Assembly: GCA_000226015.1 (NCBI GenBank) | Contig: JH153487.1 | Span: 162,493 to 189,561 of the forward strand | DNA length: 27,069 bases | Source of the DNA: Mnemiopsis leidyi | Lineage: Eukaryota > Ctenophora > Tentaculata > Lobata > Bolinopsidae | Direction of reading: 5' to 3' | In this document: positions 17,405-27,069 of the stretch, piece after piece | How positions within the stretch are numbered: position 1 is the stretch's first letter | How the letters are laid out: each line of letters starts with the position of its first letter | Notes under the pieces: generated by a model | The model's input: only the letters and a program-made list of their open reading frames with translations | Database searches by the model: none | What the model was told of the DNA's origin: nothing | Position numbers and translations under genes: made by a program

Positions 17405-20400
17405 ATGGGATATTTTAAGAAAAGTTTCTCCATTCAGATCAATATTAAACATCACGAAGGTTTGGAATGGATAGACGCGGAAAAGCAAATCGCACGCATT
17501 CCTTGGCCTCGGGCAAGAGGTAAATGTTTACTATTTTCAACTAACAGGAAATCTGTAAATTTTCAACAAAGAAGAGTGAAATGTTTATCCTAAAAGATAT
17601 TTGTGTTATTTGATAAGACACGATAAGCTAAAAGTAACCTGTGTGTTGCCTGTTTTCTTCCACTAAGGTATTTACTTAAGTATTAATTTATTGAAGTTCT
17701 TGTGACAAACAGAAATGGACAAGTAGTGTCCATACACCTGTACTAACAGAATGATTTTAGAAAACTTACCAATGGAGCTGCTAGGAGTGATATATTGCTG
17801 GCACAGGTACAGATTTGGCGAGAATTGCAACCAGAGCAAGTCTCCCAGCACTTTAAAAGGTGGGTTAAAGTTAGTTGGTAAAATCATTAACACGGCCTTT
17901 AAGTCAGTGTTATAGAGCTGAGTTAGAATAAGGATAATATTCAGAAAAGAGGTACTTTTATAATGAATAGGACGATGAAAGTCGTGATGATCATTTTGTT
18001 GTTCCATGTCCAACAAATGAAAATCGCTTTAAATCTGACGTTTCGAAAAATATTCCATTTTTCATAATCTTAACTGACAAAACATTCAATGTGAAATATA
18101 ACCAACACCTACCAACTGAATCTAATGTTAACACGGCTTAAAATAAATTGGTAAAATTACTAAGAAAGATTCACGGAAGCCAGATTAAGAAAACTGTCAA
18201 ATTTAAACTGTCAAATAATGTGTGACAAGCAGGCTACAATAAATACTGACTACTGAGCGATAAGACTATAATACTGTGAGGAATGCAGGTGACTGATAAG
18301 ATCGTCTTATTCATTACAAAAGTATCAAAGATATTTAGAACACCGGAAAAGAGGTATATGTAACTTATAGCCACCTAGGTACGTTTCGAGCTATCATCAA
18401 TTCAAGAGACGAAATAAGTAAAATTCGAGAAGGAGAAAACGCAATCCACATTCAAATAAGTAAGTGAAAAAGGGTTGAAACAAGTTACGCTAAATTCGGG
18501 ATTCTTTTCTGAACAAACATGTGAGATAGATCAGCTTTAGCTGCCAAAATTCACACAAATCACACATCATGCGATACGACGTTAAGTTAAGACTGTAAAT
18601 TTTATACTTTAATTTGTCTGATGTAACAAATAGCTGCTTAATCACAAGTATTGATCACACCACATCGATCTACTAAACTAACACCAACTATCCCCTCTCT
18701 TCCAGAAGGACAGAGAAATAAGACGCCCGACCCCATGATAACTCCCACTGCATCGCCCCCGTGTAATAGCTCATCCGACTTTTCCCCTCAGCCCTGGAAC
18801 AGCTCACCCGGGCTGGCCTCGTATAACGCTGATCCATTTTCCGTGATAACAGCGCCCAGCTGGGCTCAGGACATCCTCAGACAAGAACAGAGCGCTACTG
18901 GTCCCGCCTGTTTTGGTATGTTGATGGAAATATTGGTTATTGGAAGGAGTTTCAGAATTTGGGGAACAGATAACAGAGCCCTACTTAATAAGTAGGGATC
19001 TACTCTTCCTGTTAACTTACTCTTTGTTATTTGTTTACTGTATAGTTTTACTTTTAGAGTAACATTGTTTTGTGATAATTTCGCATATTAGAAGTTTGTT
19101 GTTTGTGCTTGTTTAATTGGCTGATCATATTAAGAAGTACATTGAGTCATTTTGAATAAAATGTATCTAAGAAGTGGAACAGTTTGCCACTGTACGTCAA
19201 ATTTTATGGTTCAACAGTTAATGGTACAATAATTTTGATGTACGTCAATGTTTATGGTACGATAATTTCAGCGTACGTCAATGTTTATGGTACGATAATT
19301 TCAGTGTACGTCAATGTTTATGGTACGATAATTTCAGTGTACGTCAATGTTTATGGTACGATAATTTCAGTGTACGTCAATGTTTATGGTACGATAATTT
19401 CAGTGTACGTCAATGTTTACAGTAGAGGAAATTATCTCTGTGACATACAGGCTGATCTGCAGCATGGTCTTCTGATTTACAGGTAAGTTTGATTTTTGAT
19501 TTGATTTGAAAATTTTTCAAAACGGTTATATACATCAACAATTTCAAAAAACTGAATCATAAACAAAAGAACCGCTTTATCGGCATATGCCAGGGCCCTA
19601 GTGAACCAATCAACTGCATACAAAAGCAGGACCCAGAAGCTTGTTAGCCTTAAAGAAGCTTGTTAGCCTAAAGAAGCTTGTTAGCCTCTGGAATTTCAGT
19701 TTGTGTAATCCTTAGATTTATGACGAAAAATTTGAAGGTGCTCATGACGCAATCTTTGATCGTTGGAAATAACAGAGATTTGTCTACTTACTCCGTTTCA
19801 GTGATACGTGCGAAGTGAACTTTGATGTATACACAGAGGAAGATTGTAACACTCTGTACGGCAATGGATCAAAATCCGCCGCCAAACTTTTCATACCACA
19901 GGTGTATATCACTCTTTTCTGGAATTTAATGAAAGTTTCCTTCTGTCTGGCAGTGAACTTTTCCGTGAAGAGTCGCATGGAAATGAAATTGTAGTCTCTT
20001 TGAATTCACAACTTAATTTTACCAAAGTTCTTCATCGACAAACATCGTTAATATTGGTATAACGGTATAATGATTATGTAGCAGAACATAGATGTAGAAT
20101 AAATCATTCACAAAACTACGTCGATACAACTGCACGCCAATGATGATGATGAGTCAGTCAGTACAACCCCTTGTCAGTCGAACACAGCCGGTGATAACGA
20201 GCTCCTCCACGCACTACGGAACTTCAACAGAGGAATTCTCCTCTCCAGCGACCCCTTTTACAACATCATGGTGGAGCGGCTCTGTGCAGTCAGGGTAGGT
20301 GTCTCTTTTACACATGAGCTTTACACAATATCTTACTTTTGATCATCCTCTTCTTCTTAGACGGGGAAGAGCCAAACCCCAATGGCTGGAAACGGAGCTT

Positions 20401-22738
20401 CCGTTTAAACCCTTAAAAATTTAGTCATTTTGCTGTAATCCAGCCGCTTCTGTTTATTTTTACCATACGACAAATACAGCTGTCACACAAAATATTCGAA
20501 ATCGCGCGAAATCTGTGAGGACTGAGGACAGCACGGGAGGGCAGCAAATGCCTGTTTTCCATTGTTTGCCATGTCTCTTTGATCACGCCTATAGCATATT
20601 CTACTGTTTTGTAGCTGCCTCCTCAGGTTTCAGCTCCTGCAAATACATTGGTGTCAAGTTTCACTCATATTCAGATATTCACACGACATGCATAATGCTC
20701 ATAATGATAATGTTGGTTTGTTCGTAGCCCGACCATAAGTGCCTTCCTCCTCAGAAATGCAAATCCAGATTCAGAATTTAACAGCTGGAATAAATGTTGG
20801 AGCAAGTATAGACAAAATCAAAAGTTGGCTCGGTTGCACAAAAGTTCGGGGGACTTCACTTTTGCATCACACATCACATCATAAGATTCAATATTTTCTG
20901 TTGTTAAACTTGCCACCTGTTGTTTCGCAGTTGTGGGGGTCGCTTTACTACTCCTCCTTAGATAATAAATTCAATTGAAGACATGCGATTTTCAAGGTAA
21001 ATGTCAATGTAAATGTCACAAGTAAATAGATAAATAACAAATAATGATGCCAGCATCATCACACCTAATCTACCAAAGTATCTTGAAAGCTTTAAAAATG
21101 CAAATATAAAATATGAAATACCAAAAATTCAATCTCAATTGATGTTAACAGACCTTTTTCTAGCTACAGTAGACAATATTTACTCGTTTCATCGTACAAT
21201 GAAAGCGTTACTGTCCCGAAGATTGTCACAATCAAAACGAATACTGCTTTCGAATTTTGTTTTTTATATCATTTTAGATGGCCTACGATTTATAAAGATA
21301 ATCCGTGGCAACATTACCTACAAATTTTATCTCATGTAATAATTATTACGTTTACATTGCATTCACTTTTTAGGGATCTATCCGTGATATATGTTAAACA
21401 TACAGTATTTCTTAATTCAATTTCAAAATTATCGCGCAGATGTAGTCTTTACAAATACGGGCGCATTTGCTGAATGGCTTTTGTAATTAAAAAGTAGAAA
21501 AACGTTAATGAACATTAATGCGCGTTTGTAGAATCGCGCGCATCAAGCACATGTGTTGTCGAGTCCTTCATAGACACTATCCCATAATTCTTCTAATATC
21601 TTCTGAAAAATAACTCAATCCATTTAAATTCAGCCCTATTTCGGACACAGTAACCATGGAGGAGCCAGACAAATGCCTCGAGCAAAAGATCAAACCTTTA
21701 AGCTAAACCCTGTGTACAGCTACATTCAATTTCTTGAAATGGCTGGCTATGTAAGTTGTTATTTGATTTAAAAAGTGGATATCATTTGAGGAAAAAGTTT
21801 ACGAATGCCTCATACATAGCCTTACACATTGTTCTCAAACCGGCTTTTAAATTTCTGAAAGGTTACAACCCTCTTTCCAAGCGTACACATTATCTAATTA
21901 ACCTGTTCAGCTTATGCACATGAAAAAGACAGGGCGACCAACAAACCAGTCAGATATGCCCACTGCTGTAACCTATATAGCTATAGGAAAAGAGTGGACT
22001 CCTAGCTTACCCATTCAGCAGCTCCCTCTTTTTGTGGAGGTATATTTTTAAATTGTACGTTTTGCTTATGTTTAATGTTTATCCCTATTTGTTTTAAGGT
22101 TTACAAGAGCTATGTATTTGTGAATAGTAGTATTCTTGATCGGTCATCAATCTCAGATTAAACACGCCAGAGCCAACAACTTCCACGCCGCCAATCTAAA
22201 CTTTAATGAGGGTGCGGGGTCCAGCACTCAAAGTTCGGGTATTGTTGTCAGTATAACTAACAGTCTAAATACAGGGGAGGCCGCCGCATTTCAGTTCAAC
22301 GGTATGATCATTATTAATTCTGCTTCTACTATTGTATTGTGATTTCTCGGTTAAGCTAATTAAAATAAAATTTTGAATCTTTAATTCTTGGACTATTAAC
22401 TTTTTAGTACACAACTTGTTATCTATCATCCAAATTTTACACGAGCTCTATCCACAGAAGTTCAGTATTACCATTCCCCTACTGCAAATTTCACTGAAAT
22501 TCAGTCACCCCAGATGTTATGATGAAAGTCATTGCTAACGAGTTGAAACGTTTGAGTTCCTTTGACTATGTTTCAAACCGTCCCAGAAAAAACGCCCATT
22601 TTAACACCCCTATCCCTCCTTGTCCTTTCAGACGAAATGTCTAACAACATCGCTTCTGAAATGGACATCCATTACGACGACGACTTTGAAGAAATTTGCC
22701 GAAATTTAGTTGATTTGGAGGACCCTCTTCAACAATGA
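17405..22738 (+). CDS. Interferon regulatory factor (IRF) family transcription factor
   Basis: Eleven exons with mutually consistent phases: 17405-17519, 17761-17859, 18379-18459, 18706-18915, 19404-19482, 19802-19901, 20178-20294, 21634-21750, 21911-22039, 22157-22301 and 22632-22738 (TGA). They total 1299 bases and encode 432 aa, normal for IRFs. The N-terminal DNA-binding domain (1-98) shows GLEWIDAEKQIARIPW (W22, W34), YCWHRY (W52) and SPSTLKGTFRAIINS, the recognition-helix region with R75 and N79. The first and fourth Trp of the usual pentad are not kept (F8; NLP at 40-42). A Ser/Pro-rich linker spans about 100-168. The IRF-association domain follows, with LHALRNFNRGILL, IMVERLCAVRPYF, KDQTFKLNP, YIAIGKEWTP and LPLFVEIKHARANNF. 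The acidic tail (HYDDDFEEICRNLVDLEDP) may activate transcription. The family binds IRF/ISRE-type DNA in the nucleus. Start ATG 17405 is the first in frame; a 5' UTR exon is likely. The acceptor of exon 5 is one of several in a repeat. Confidence 0.87.
17965..18065 (+). repeat. Dispersed repeat fragment in IRF intron 2
   Basis: ATGAAAGTCGTGATGATCAT and the following 80 bases, ending ATATTCCATTTTTC, match 25508-25605 with scattered differences and a small indel. It is a decayed copy of an unidentified interspersed repeat. Confidence 0.85.
19240..19403 (+). repeat. 33-bp minisatellite spanning an IRF 3' splice junction (five tandem acceptors)
   Basis: GTACGTCAATGTTTA occurs at 19240, 19273, 19306, 19339, 19372 and 19405, spaced exactly 33 bases, with a weaker copy at 19192. 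From the second copy on, each is preceded by ATAATTTCAG, so AG acceptors end at 19271, 19304, 19337, 19370 and 19403. The last copy begins IRF exon 5, the start of the association domain. The frame is open through the array, and each unit would add 11 residues (VYVNVYGTIIS type) in frame. The first full copy has TTTGATG instead of TTTCAGTG and lacks the acceptor. Confidence 0.92.
19636..19687 (+). repeat. Short tandem repeat in IRF intron 5
   Basis: Three copies of AGAAGCTTGTTAGCCT are separated by a variable 0-2 bases. No function is evident. Confidence 0.9.
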
Positions 22739-23238
22739 TATCCACAACTTTCCAGTTATCGTCATATGGATTAGCAATTACTAAATACTGATTATCAAAT
22801 CAACTTAAATGCAAAGACTGTACAAAACAACAATCCAATGTTTTTCACATTCCTTTTTCCCATTCGAAGAAAACAAAAATTCTGCAAAGATGAATGATGA
22901 TTAATAATTTTAGATTTACTTTCTCTTTTCAAACGTTTGAATATTCAATTTCGGAAATATGGCACATAAGACGTGCTTATTGTTTTATAGTGGCCGAGTT
23001 AGATATTTCAATTAACTGGCTTAATGATATTATTTGTTAACACGGGAGGTTCTCTGCTATGATTTTTTTCTTGGACATTTATTACACTTATGTTGATTAT
23101 GTTCATTTATTAACTAAGTCTGTAAATTTATTTTCAGAATGAGCATATATGATATAACTGTCATTGCATTTATATTTTTTTAGCCCCTAAAGTAAACATT
23201 TTTGATGAAAAATGAGTTTTATAAGGTAACAACAAAAA

Positions 23239-23244
23239 ATAAAT
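23239..23244 (+). terminator. Candidate polyadenylation signal for the IRF gene
   Basis: AATAAA lies within AAAAAATAAATAAACAGG about 500 bases after the IRF stop. It is the first perfect plus-strand signal I noticed in this 3' flank. Use is inferred. Confidence 0.4.
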
Positions 23245-23332
23245 AAACAGGTCAAGTCAAGATAATTAGCGGCTATTTCAAACATTGCAGAAATAACAAT
23301 GTTAATATATATCTAAATCCGCTTTATTGTGT

Positions 23333-23338
23333 AACAAT
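23333..23338 (-). terminator. Candidate polyadenylation signal for the minus-strand gene
   Basis: TTTATT on the plus strand reads AATAAA on the minus strand, about 180 bases past the stop at 23517. Position and spacing are typical, but other AT-rich variants lie nearby. Confidence 0.45.
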
Positions 23339-23516
23339 TCAACTTAAGTTAATATTTAAACGCATCATTAATGGTCAGCGTAATTCAACGCTTACATTTT
23401 GATTAGCTAACCATAATAGCATAATAAATAACTCGAGTTGCTCTTAAGCGATCGCTTCCATCAAAAGTAACGGATGAAGTAAGTTGGCTTATTCTATATT
23501 AAAAACTGATCGTTGG

Positions 23517-24243
23517 TTATACGTTTAAGAAGTATTGTCGATAAATAGGAATATAGCTAAGTTCAGAAATGTCGAATGGCGCGTGAGGTCCCTCCTTGGT
23601 GAATATCGCTAGCGCCCCCTGGGCGGCAACTCCGTTAGCGAGGTTCACTCTATCGTTAATTTCTACACGAGTTACTAAGTGATGAGCTAGTTGAGGATCG
23701 TTTCCTGTAACCATCTGAAAAACGAGAAGAGGTTGTTAAGGATTTGTAAATCTGAGGTAGCTCAAGTAAAATAGTATTCTTGAAACTTTTCTGGACAATT
23801 TTATCTCACGTTAGACGGCTAAATGATTTCGTTTCGATTACGTGAAGGGTGAAAATTGCAAAAATTTTGATTGCGTATTAATATGCAAATATAACCATGG
23901 AATCACAAAATTTACATTAATTGCTGTATGCTCAATGCTGACTTACCGGCCATATTGTCGACTTCAGAACATCCTCCAAATGCTTCTTCATGAACTTCGG
24001 GTCATTCTTGTCGGCCCGCCTTAACTCCTTAGTTCGTTCAGCGAACACCCTCTTGAACAAGTCCATAAGTACTGGCTGGTCTGCCATTTGAAGCATCAGC
24101 GATATTGTTGGGTTGAATCTGACGCCGTTCTGACTAAAATCTGTCTCTTTGAGTAGAGTTTCGGCGATTTCTCTCCGGAAAAGACCAATAGTTTTTATAT
24201 TGAGTGTGCTGGTAAGGATTGTACTTGGTAGTCTTGAAACAAC
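23517..24243 (-). CDS. Last two exons of an unrecognised gene (5' part not found)
   Basis: On the minus strand, exon 24243-23947 (99 codons) follows an acceptor (AAACAG before GTTGTTTC) and ends at GTAAGT. Exon 23714-23517 follows TTTTTCAG and ends with TAA. Both are phase 0 and give 164 residues. Features are an amphipathic start (IGLFRREIAETLLKE), a helical charged stretch (FKRVFAERTKELRRADK), then TGNDPQLAHHLVTRVEIND and a C-terminus with IFTKEGPHAPFD. Codon quality, clean splice sites and absence of stops argue for a real gene. I do not recognise the family. Upstream exons should lie above 24243, where a GC-rich foldback repeat cluster occupies the flank, or beyond the window. It converges with the IRF gene about 780 bases away. 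Confidence 0.68.
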
Positions 24244-24479
24244 CTGTTTTAATATTACACGTTAAATTGAATACCCAAAAGAAAAACTACAAATCGAACC
24301 TTTTATTGCGGTGATGAGAGGGATATATATAGAGAAAACGCCTTACCTTAGGAGAAAGTTACAAACACCCTAATCTAATTCGACGTCCGAAATGTGACGG
24401 GTTTTGGAAAAATCCGCCATAATTTTGTCCGATCATTTTTCCGGTTGTCAGACTTTGGTCCAACCTAAATATGTAAGGG

Positions 24480-25420
24480 GTCGTTCACATATGACGTCAT
24501 CACCTAGGTTGTCGAGATGTTACCCGACCCGCGCGCGGCTCGCAGTTTTCTGCTCTCCTCGCAGTGCAGTTTTCTGCTCTCCTCGTTTCGTTAGAACGTT
24601 AGATGGATATAATCTCGTCAAGACGTTGCCTGACCTGCTGCCACAAGCTCGCACAGGGATATACATGTTTCGCTGTAGCAAAGTTTAAAGTAATACCAAA
24701 CTTTTGCAGTAGATGGATATAATCTCGCGCGGCTCTCAGATTGATGTTCTCCTGACATTAGAACGTTTGTCGAGGTGTTACCCGTCTCGCGCGCGGCTCG
24801 CAGCTTGCTGCTCTCCTGGCGTTACACGTTAGACGGGTAGAACGTTTTTCGCGGTGATACCCGACTCACGCAGCTAAATCTGAACGAGATCGTTTCGTTA
24901 TCGTTTCGTTAGAACGGTTGACGGATATCATCTCGTCAAACGTGTGTGAGCTTTTGCGGCGCACGCCCGTCCTTATTTCACGATTAGCTTGCACAGCTAC
25001 AGGGATAGTTACTTGTTTAGCAAAGTGCTTGACGAGATGATATCCGTCTTACGTTCTAACGAAACGCGAGGAGAGCAGAAAACTGCGAGCCGCGCGCGGG
25101 TCGGGCAACACCTCGACAACACAGTGCGTAAGCATTTCATTAAATAAAAAGTATGTATTCTTCTAACCAAGTACTCATTGTCTGACGCGGACGTTGTCTG
25201 GCCTGCTGCCGAGCAGTTGACGAGATGATATCCGTCTACCGTTCTAAGGAAACGTTCAGCTTTAGCTGCGTGAGTCGGGCATCACCGCGACAACCGAGCA
25301 GTAGTAGTTCTGCCCATATGCGCGGCAGGTTTGCGTTGATATAACCAGAGCCCTCTTGCGCGCGTCGCAGCAGCCGCCACGCGCGGCCGGGCGTAAGCAC
25401 CTGGTTAGGTAAAAACGTTG
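24480..25420. repeat. Large GC-rich foldback repeat cluster
   Basis: Related modules occur in both orientations. Forward copies begin near 24508 (GTCGAGATGTTACCCGACC, GCGCGCGGCTCGCAG, TTTTCTGCTCTCCTCG) and near 24768. Inverted copies are at 25030-25125 and 25205-25300. The signature GACGAGATGATATCCGTCT, or its complement, appears at about 24600, 24710, 24918, 25028 and 25212. A variant of the module reads GTGATACCCGACTCACGCAG. The long inverted arms could form a stem of roughly 100 bases. The sequence is CpG-rich in AT-rich surroundings. It is the same family as 11745-12290. No coding capacity was seen. Confidence 0.85.
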
Positions 25421-26359
25421 CTCTCGGATTTGGTCAAGGCTTAAAAGTATCTCAATATTCTATGTTGTAAATATGGCCTACTTTAAAGCTCTTATAACAA
25501 ATTGTACAATGAAAGTCGTGATGATCATTTTGTCGTTCCAATAAGTGAAAATAGCATTTAATCTGACCACTGACGTTTCAAAAAATATTCCATTTTTCGT
25601 ATTCACAATTCATAACTCGAAATATTTGTAAAATTGTAACAACAGGAACAGAAAAACAGGTGCTGACTTGTGACTACTGCATGGCTAGAGCAGAGCAGCT
25701 ATGCGGAGACAGCTAAACCAAGGACCTGAGTGTCATGTAGCTTTTCCTTGTACGGCAGCGCGCACCCTCCTGTCATTTACTCCCTCTATTCGCTTCGAAT
25801 GATGGTCGGACAAAGTCAGACAAGCTTTTCCGGGCTAGCAACCATGCAACTCAACTCAGCTGACGACGATTAACACATGTTTATTGAAAGCTTCTCCAAA
25901 ATCAAAACTCATATCTATTTATGTCTATCAACCCCCTACAAATGTAACTCAAGCCATCGCGCAGCTCGTTGCCGAACTTCCGTAGAACAATTTTTCTGAC
26001 GAGTCTTAGTTAATTATTTACGAGTCACCTACCGCCATTCCCCGTTTAAGTCAAGTAGGCACATTTTGTCTCTTTTATTGGACAAGATATAATAACAACC
26101 ATGAGTACGGTTGTTAACGTTACTGTACGAATAAGATATTGACCATCAAATTTACCGACATGAAAAACGCACCGAAAGAAGTCGAGAGCAAATCGTGGAA
26201 AAAATTTACTTGGTCTCTTATCTTGAGTTATATGGGTCGTGTAGAAACTTCCCGATCAGCAAGTTCTGGATATGTCGCCCTGAACAAACTGATCAATCAG
26301 CAAGCAATAATCTAGTTGTAAAATTCTACTCTTCAGCTTTCGTCAATACTACAAAACAA
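25421..26359. other. Intergenic, one repeat fragment, no gene seen
   Basis: The segment 25508-25605 is a second copy of the repeat found at 17965-18065 in the IRF intron. The rest shows no conserved frame, clear RNA gene or tandem array. Confidence 0.55.
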
Positions 26360-26896
26360 AACAAGAATTACACCCGCTTAGTTAGGTCTCAGGCGGACGC
26401 TAGATTTCCATCTCTCAAATTCTAAAGAAGCTTTTTCGATTTGCCCTCTGCTAGTGCTAGAAGCAATTAAATTTGAGGAGCAGATACATAGTAAAAATAA
26501 TTTCTGCTGCGAAGCCTGTTGATGAAATACCACGGAAGCTACAGTGAAAATATTGGCCATAAAACTGGAACAATTTTATTGCAGCTTGCCGTAATATTGT
26601 GCCACATAATCTATTAATATCATCGTGATATCGCAATATAAAACTTAAAGTGGCATAAGAAATATAAATTAAGAATGAGTTAATTGGCCACAGTTGCGCA
26701 TAAACTTAAAATCATAGATAATTCAGATAAGCATTTGAATTAAATATAAAATTGACATCATACTTCGGAGTAATACTCTGATAGTGATACCTACGCCGCC
26801 CAATGGTGATAAACTCACAAATATATATTCAGCGTAGAATAACTTTGCGGAGGCAATTTGTGACATCGACATGGTAACGGTGGCGCGCACTGCACT
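26360..26896 (+). mobile_element. Dispersed repeat, copy C, upstream of a retrotransposon-type ORF
   Basis: It matches copy A (5172-5400 and 5850-6140) in order, with about 440 bases absent. It runs straight into the zinc-knuckle frame at 26897. Shared landmarks are ACAGTGAAAATATTGGCC, ACTCTGATAGTGATACSTAC and CATGGTAACGGTGGCGCGCA. It may be the 5' UTR or promoter region of a retroelement. Copies A and B retain this 5' region but not the ORF. Confidence 0.75.
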
Positions 26897-27069
26897 ATGT
26901 GGGATTGTACAAGCAATCACCCAGTCTGTGGTTTTTGTGCTGGATCCCATGAAACAAGGTCATGTGACCGCTCTTCCCCTGAATGCTGTTCCAATTGTCA
27001 GAGAAACAATAAAACACCAGATGAAATCAAGCATGCTGCTTTTGATCCCTCTTCTTGTCCAATCTTCAA
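26897..27069 (+). CDS. Zinc-knuckle ORF of non-LTR retrotransposon ORF1 type (cut by the window end)
   Basis: The frame starts at ATG 26897 (an in-frame stop lies about 30 bases upstream) and is open for 57 codons to the window end. It encodes a CCHC knuckle, CGFCAGSHETRSC (C-x2-C-x3-H-x4-C). A second Cys/His cluster follows: CSNCQRNNK, then HAAFDPSSCPIF (C-x2-C-x11-12-H-x7-C). The paired knuckles with a CPxF ending are typical of ORF1 or gag-like proteins of invertebrate LINE-type elements, which bind the element RNA. Against this, knuckles normally sit near the C-terminal half of ORF1, yet here they begin within the first few residues. The element may therefore be rearranged, or the true start may be upstream through a frameshift. 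A host zinc-knuckle exon is less likely given the repeat upstream. Confidence 0.68.
   Translation, partial: MWDCTSNHPVCGFCAGSHETRSCDRSSPECCSNCQRNNKTPDEIKHAAFDPSSCPIF

Larger units (their letters stand above)
22739..23516. other. Convergent 3' ends, no gene
   Basis: This AT-rich stretch separates the IRF stop and the stop of the minus-strand gene. It should hold both 3' UTRs. No conserved frame or structured RNA was seen. Confidence 0.6.

Noticed and set aside
17672..18016. Minus-strand open frame of 114 codons
   Set aside because: It overlaps IRF exon 2 on the opposite strand and a dispersed repeat; it is a shadow frame.
18281..18353. A possible IRF exon reading VTDKIVLFITKVSKIFRTPEK
   Set aside because: It superficially resembles the end of an IRF DNA-binding domain, but its end phase does not fit the next exon. 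The exon at 18379-18459 fits both phase and homology far better and lies too close to allow both.

Overview
The window reads as nuclear DNA of an animal, probably an invertebrate of cnidarian or similar early-branching grade. The evidence is spliced genes with GT-AG introns, AT-rich introns and intergenic DNA, an interferon regulatory factor (IRF), a rhodopsin-family GPCR, a mitoribosomal protein gene, and many microsatellites, minisatellites and transposon remnants. A short run of Ns at 12167-12177 marks a draft-assembly gap. The taxon call is inference only. I see no operons, CRISPR arrays or prokaryotic signals.

Layout. 1-45 is a (TC)n microsatellite. 506-1380 is a DNA-transposon-like element with inverted termini and a HIRAN-domain reading frame. 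1776-2927 (+) is an intronless secreted or GPI-anchored protein with a PAN-like module and a beta-trefoil-like module. About 3516-11256 (+) is a spliced gene. Its first exons encode the mitochondrial small-subunit protein mS35 domain, and its later exons continue in phase into a chain of degenerate KH-like repeats. The roughly 5 kb intron between those parts holds a dispersed repeat, a (GATA)n tract and a complete intronless GPCR gene on the same strand (8161-9291). 11257-17404 has no convincing gene: it holds foldback repeats, a CCATTGG-rich block, dispersed repeats and minisatellites. 17405-22738 (+) is an 11-exon IRF gene whose exon phases all agree, giving 432 aa with a DNA-binding domain, a linker, an IRF-association domain and an acidic tail. 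23517-24243 (-) holds the last two exons of an unrecognised gene convergent with the IRF gene. 24480-25420 is a GC-rich foldback repeat cluster. 26360-27069 is a dispersed repeat running into a zinc-knuckle ORF of retrotransposon ORF1 type, cut by the window end.

The most interesting pattern is that two unrelated genes each carry a minisatellite lying exactly across a 3' splice junction. Unit lengths are 57 bp in the KH part and 33 bp in the IRF gene. Every unit repeats the polypyrimidine-AG acceptor, and every unit is a multiple of three, so each copy is a potential alternative acceptor adding 19 or 11 residues without changing frame. The GPCR tail carries a third in-frame coding repeat (54 bp). 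Other points for follow-up are the mS35-KH gene model, a single-base anomaly at one of its exon ends, and the foldback repeat family. The genes do not look functionally linked.
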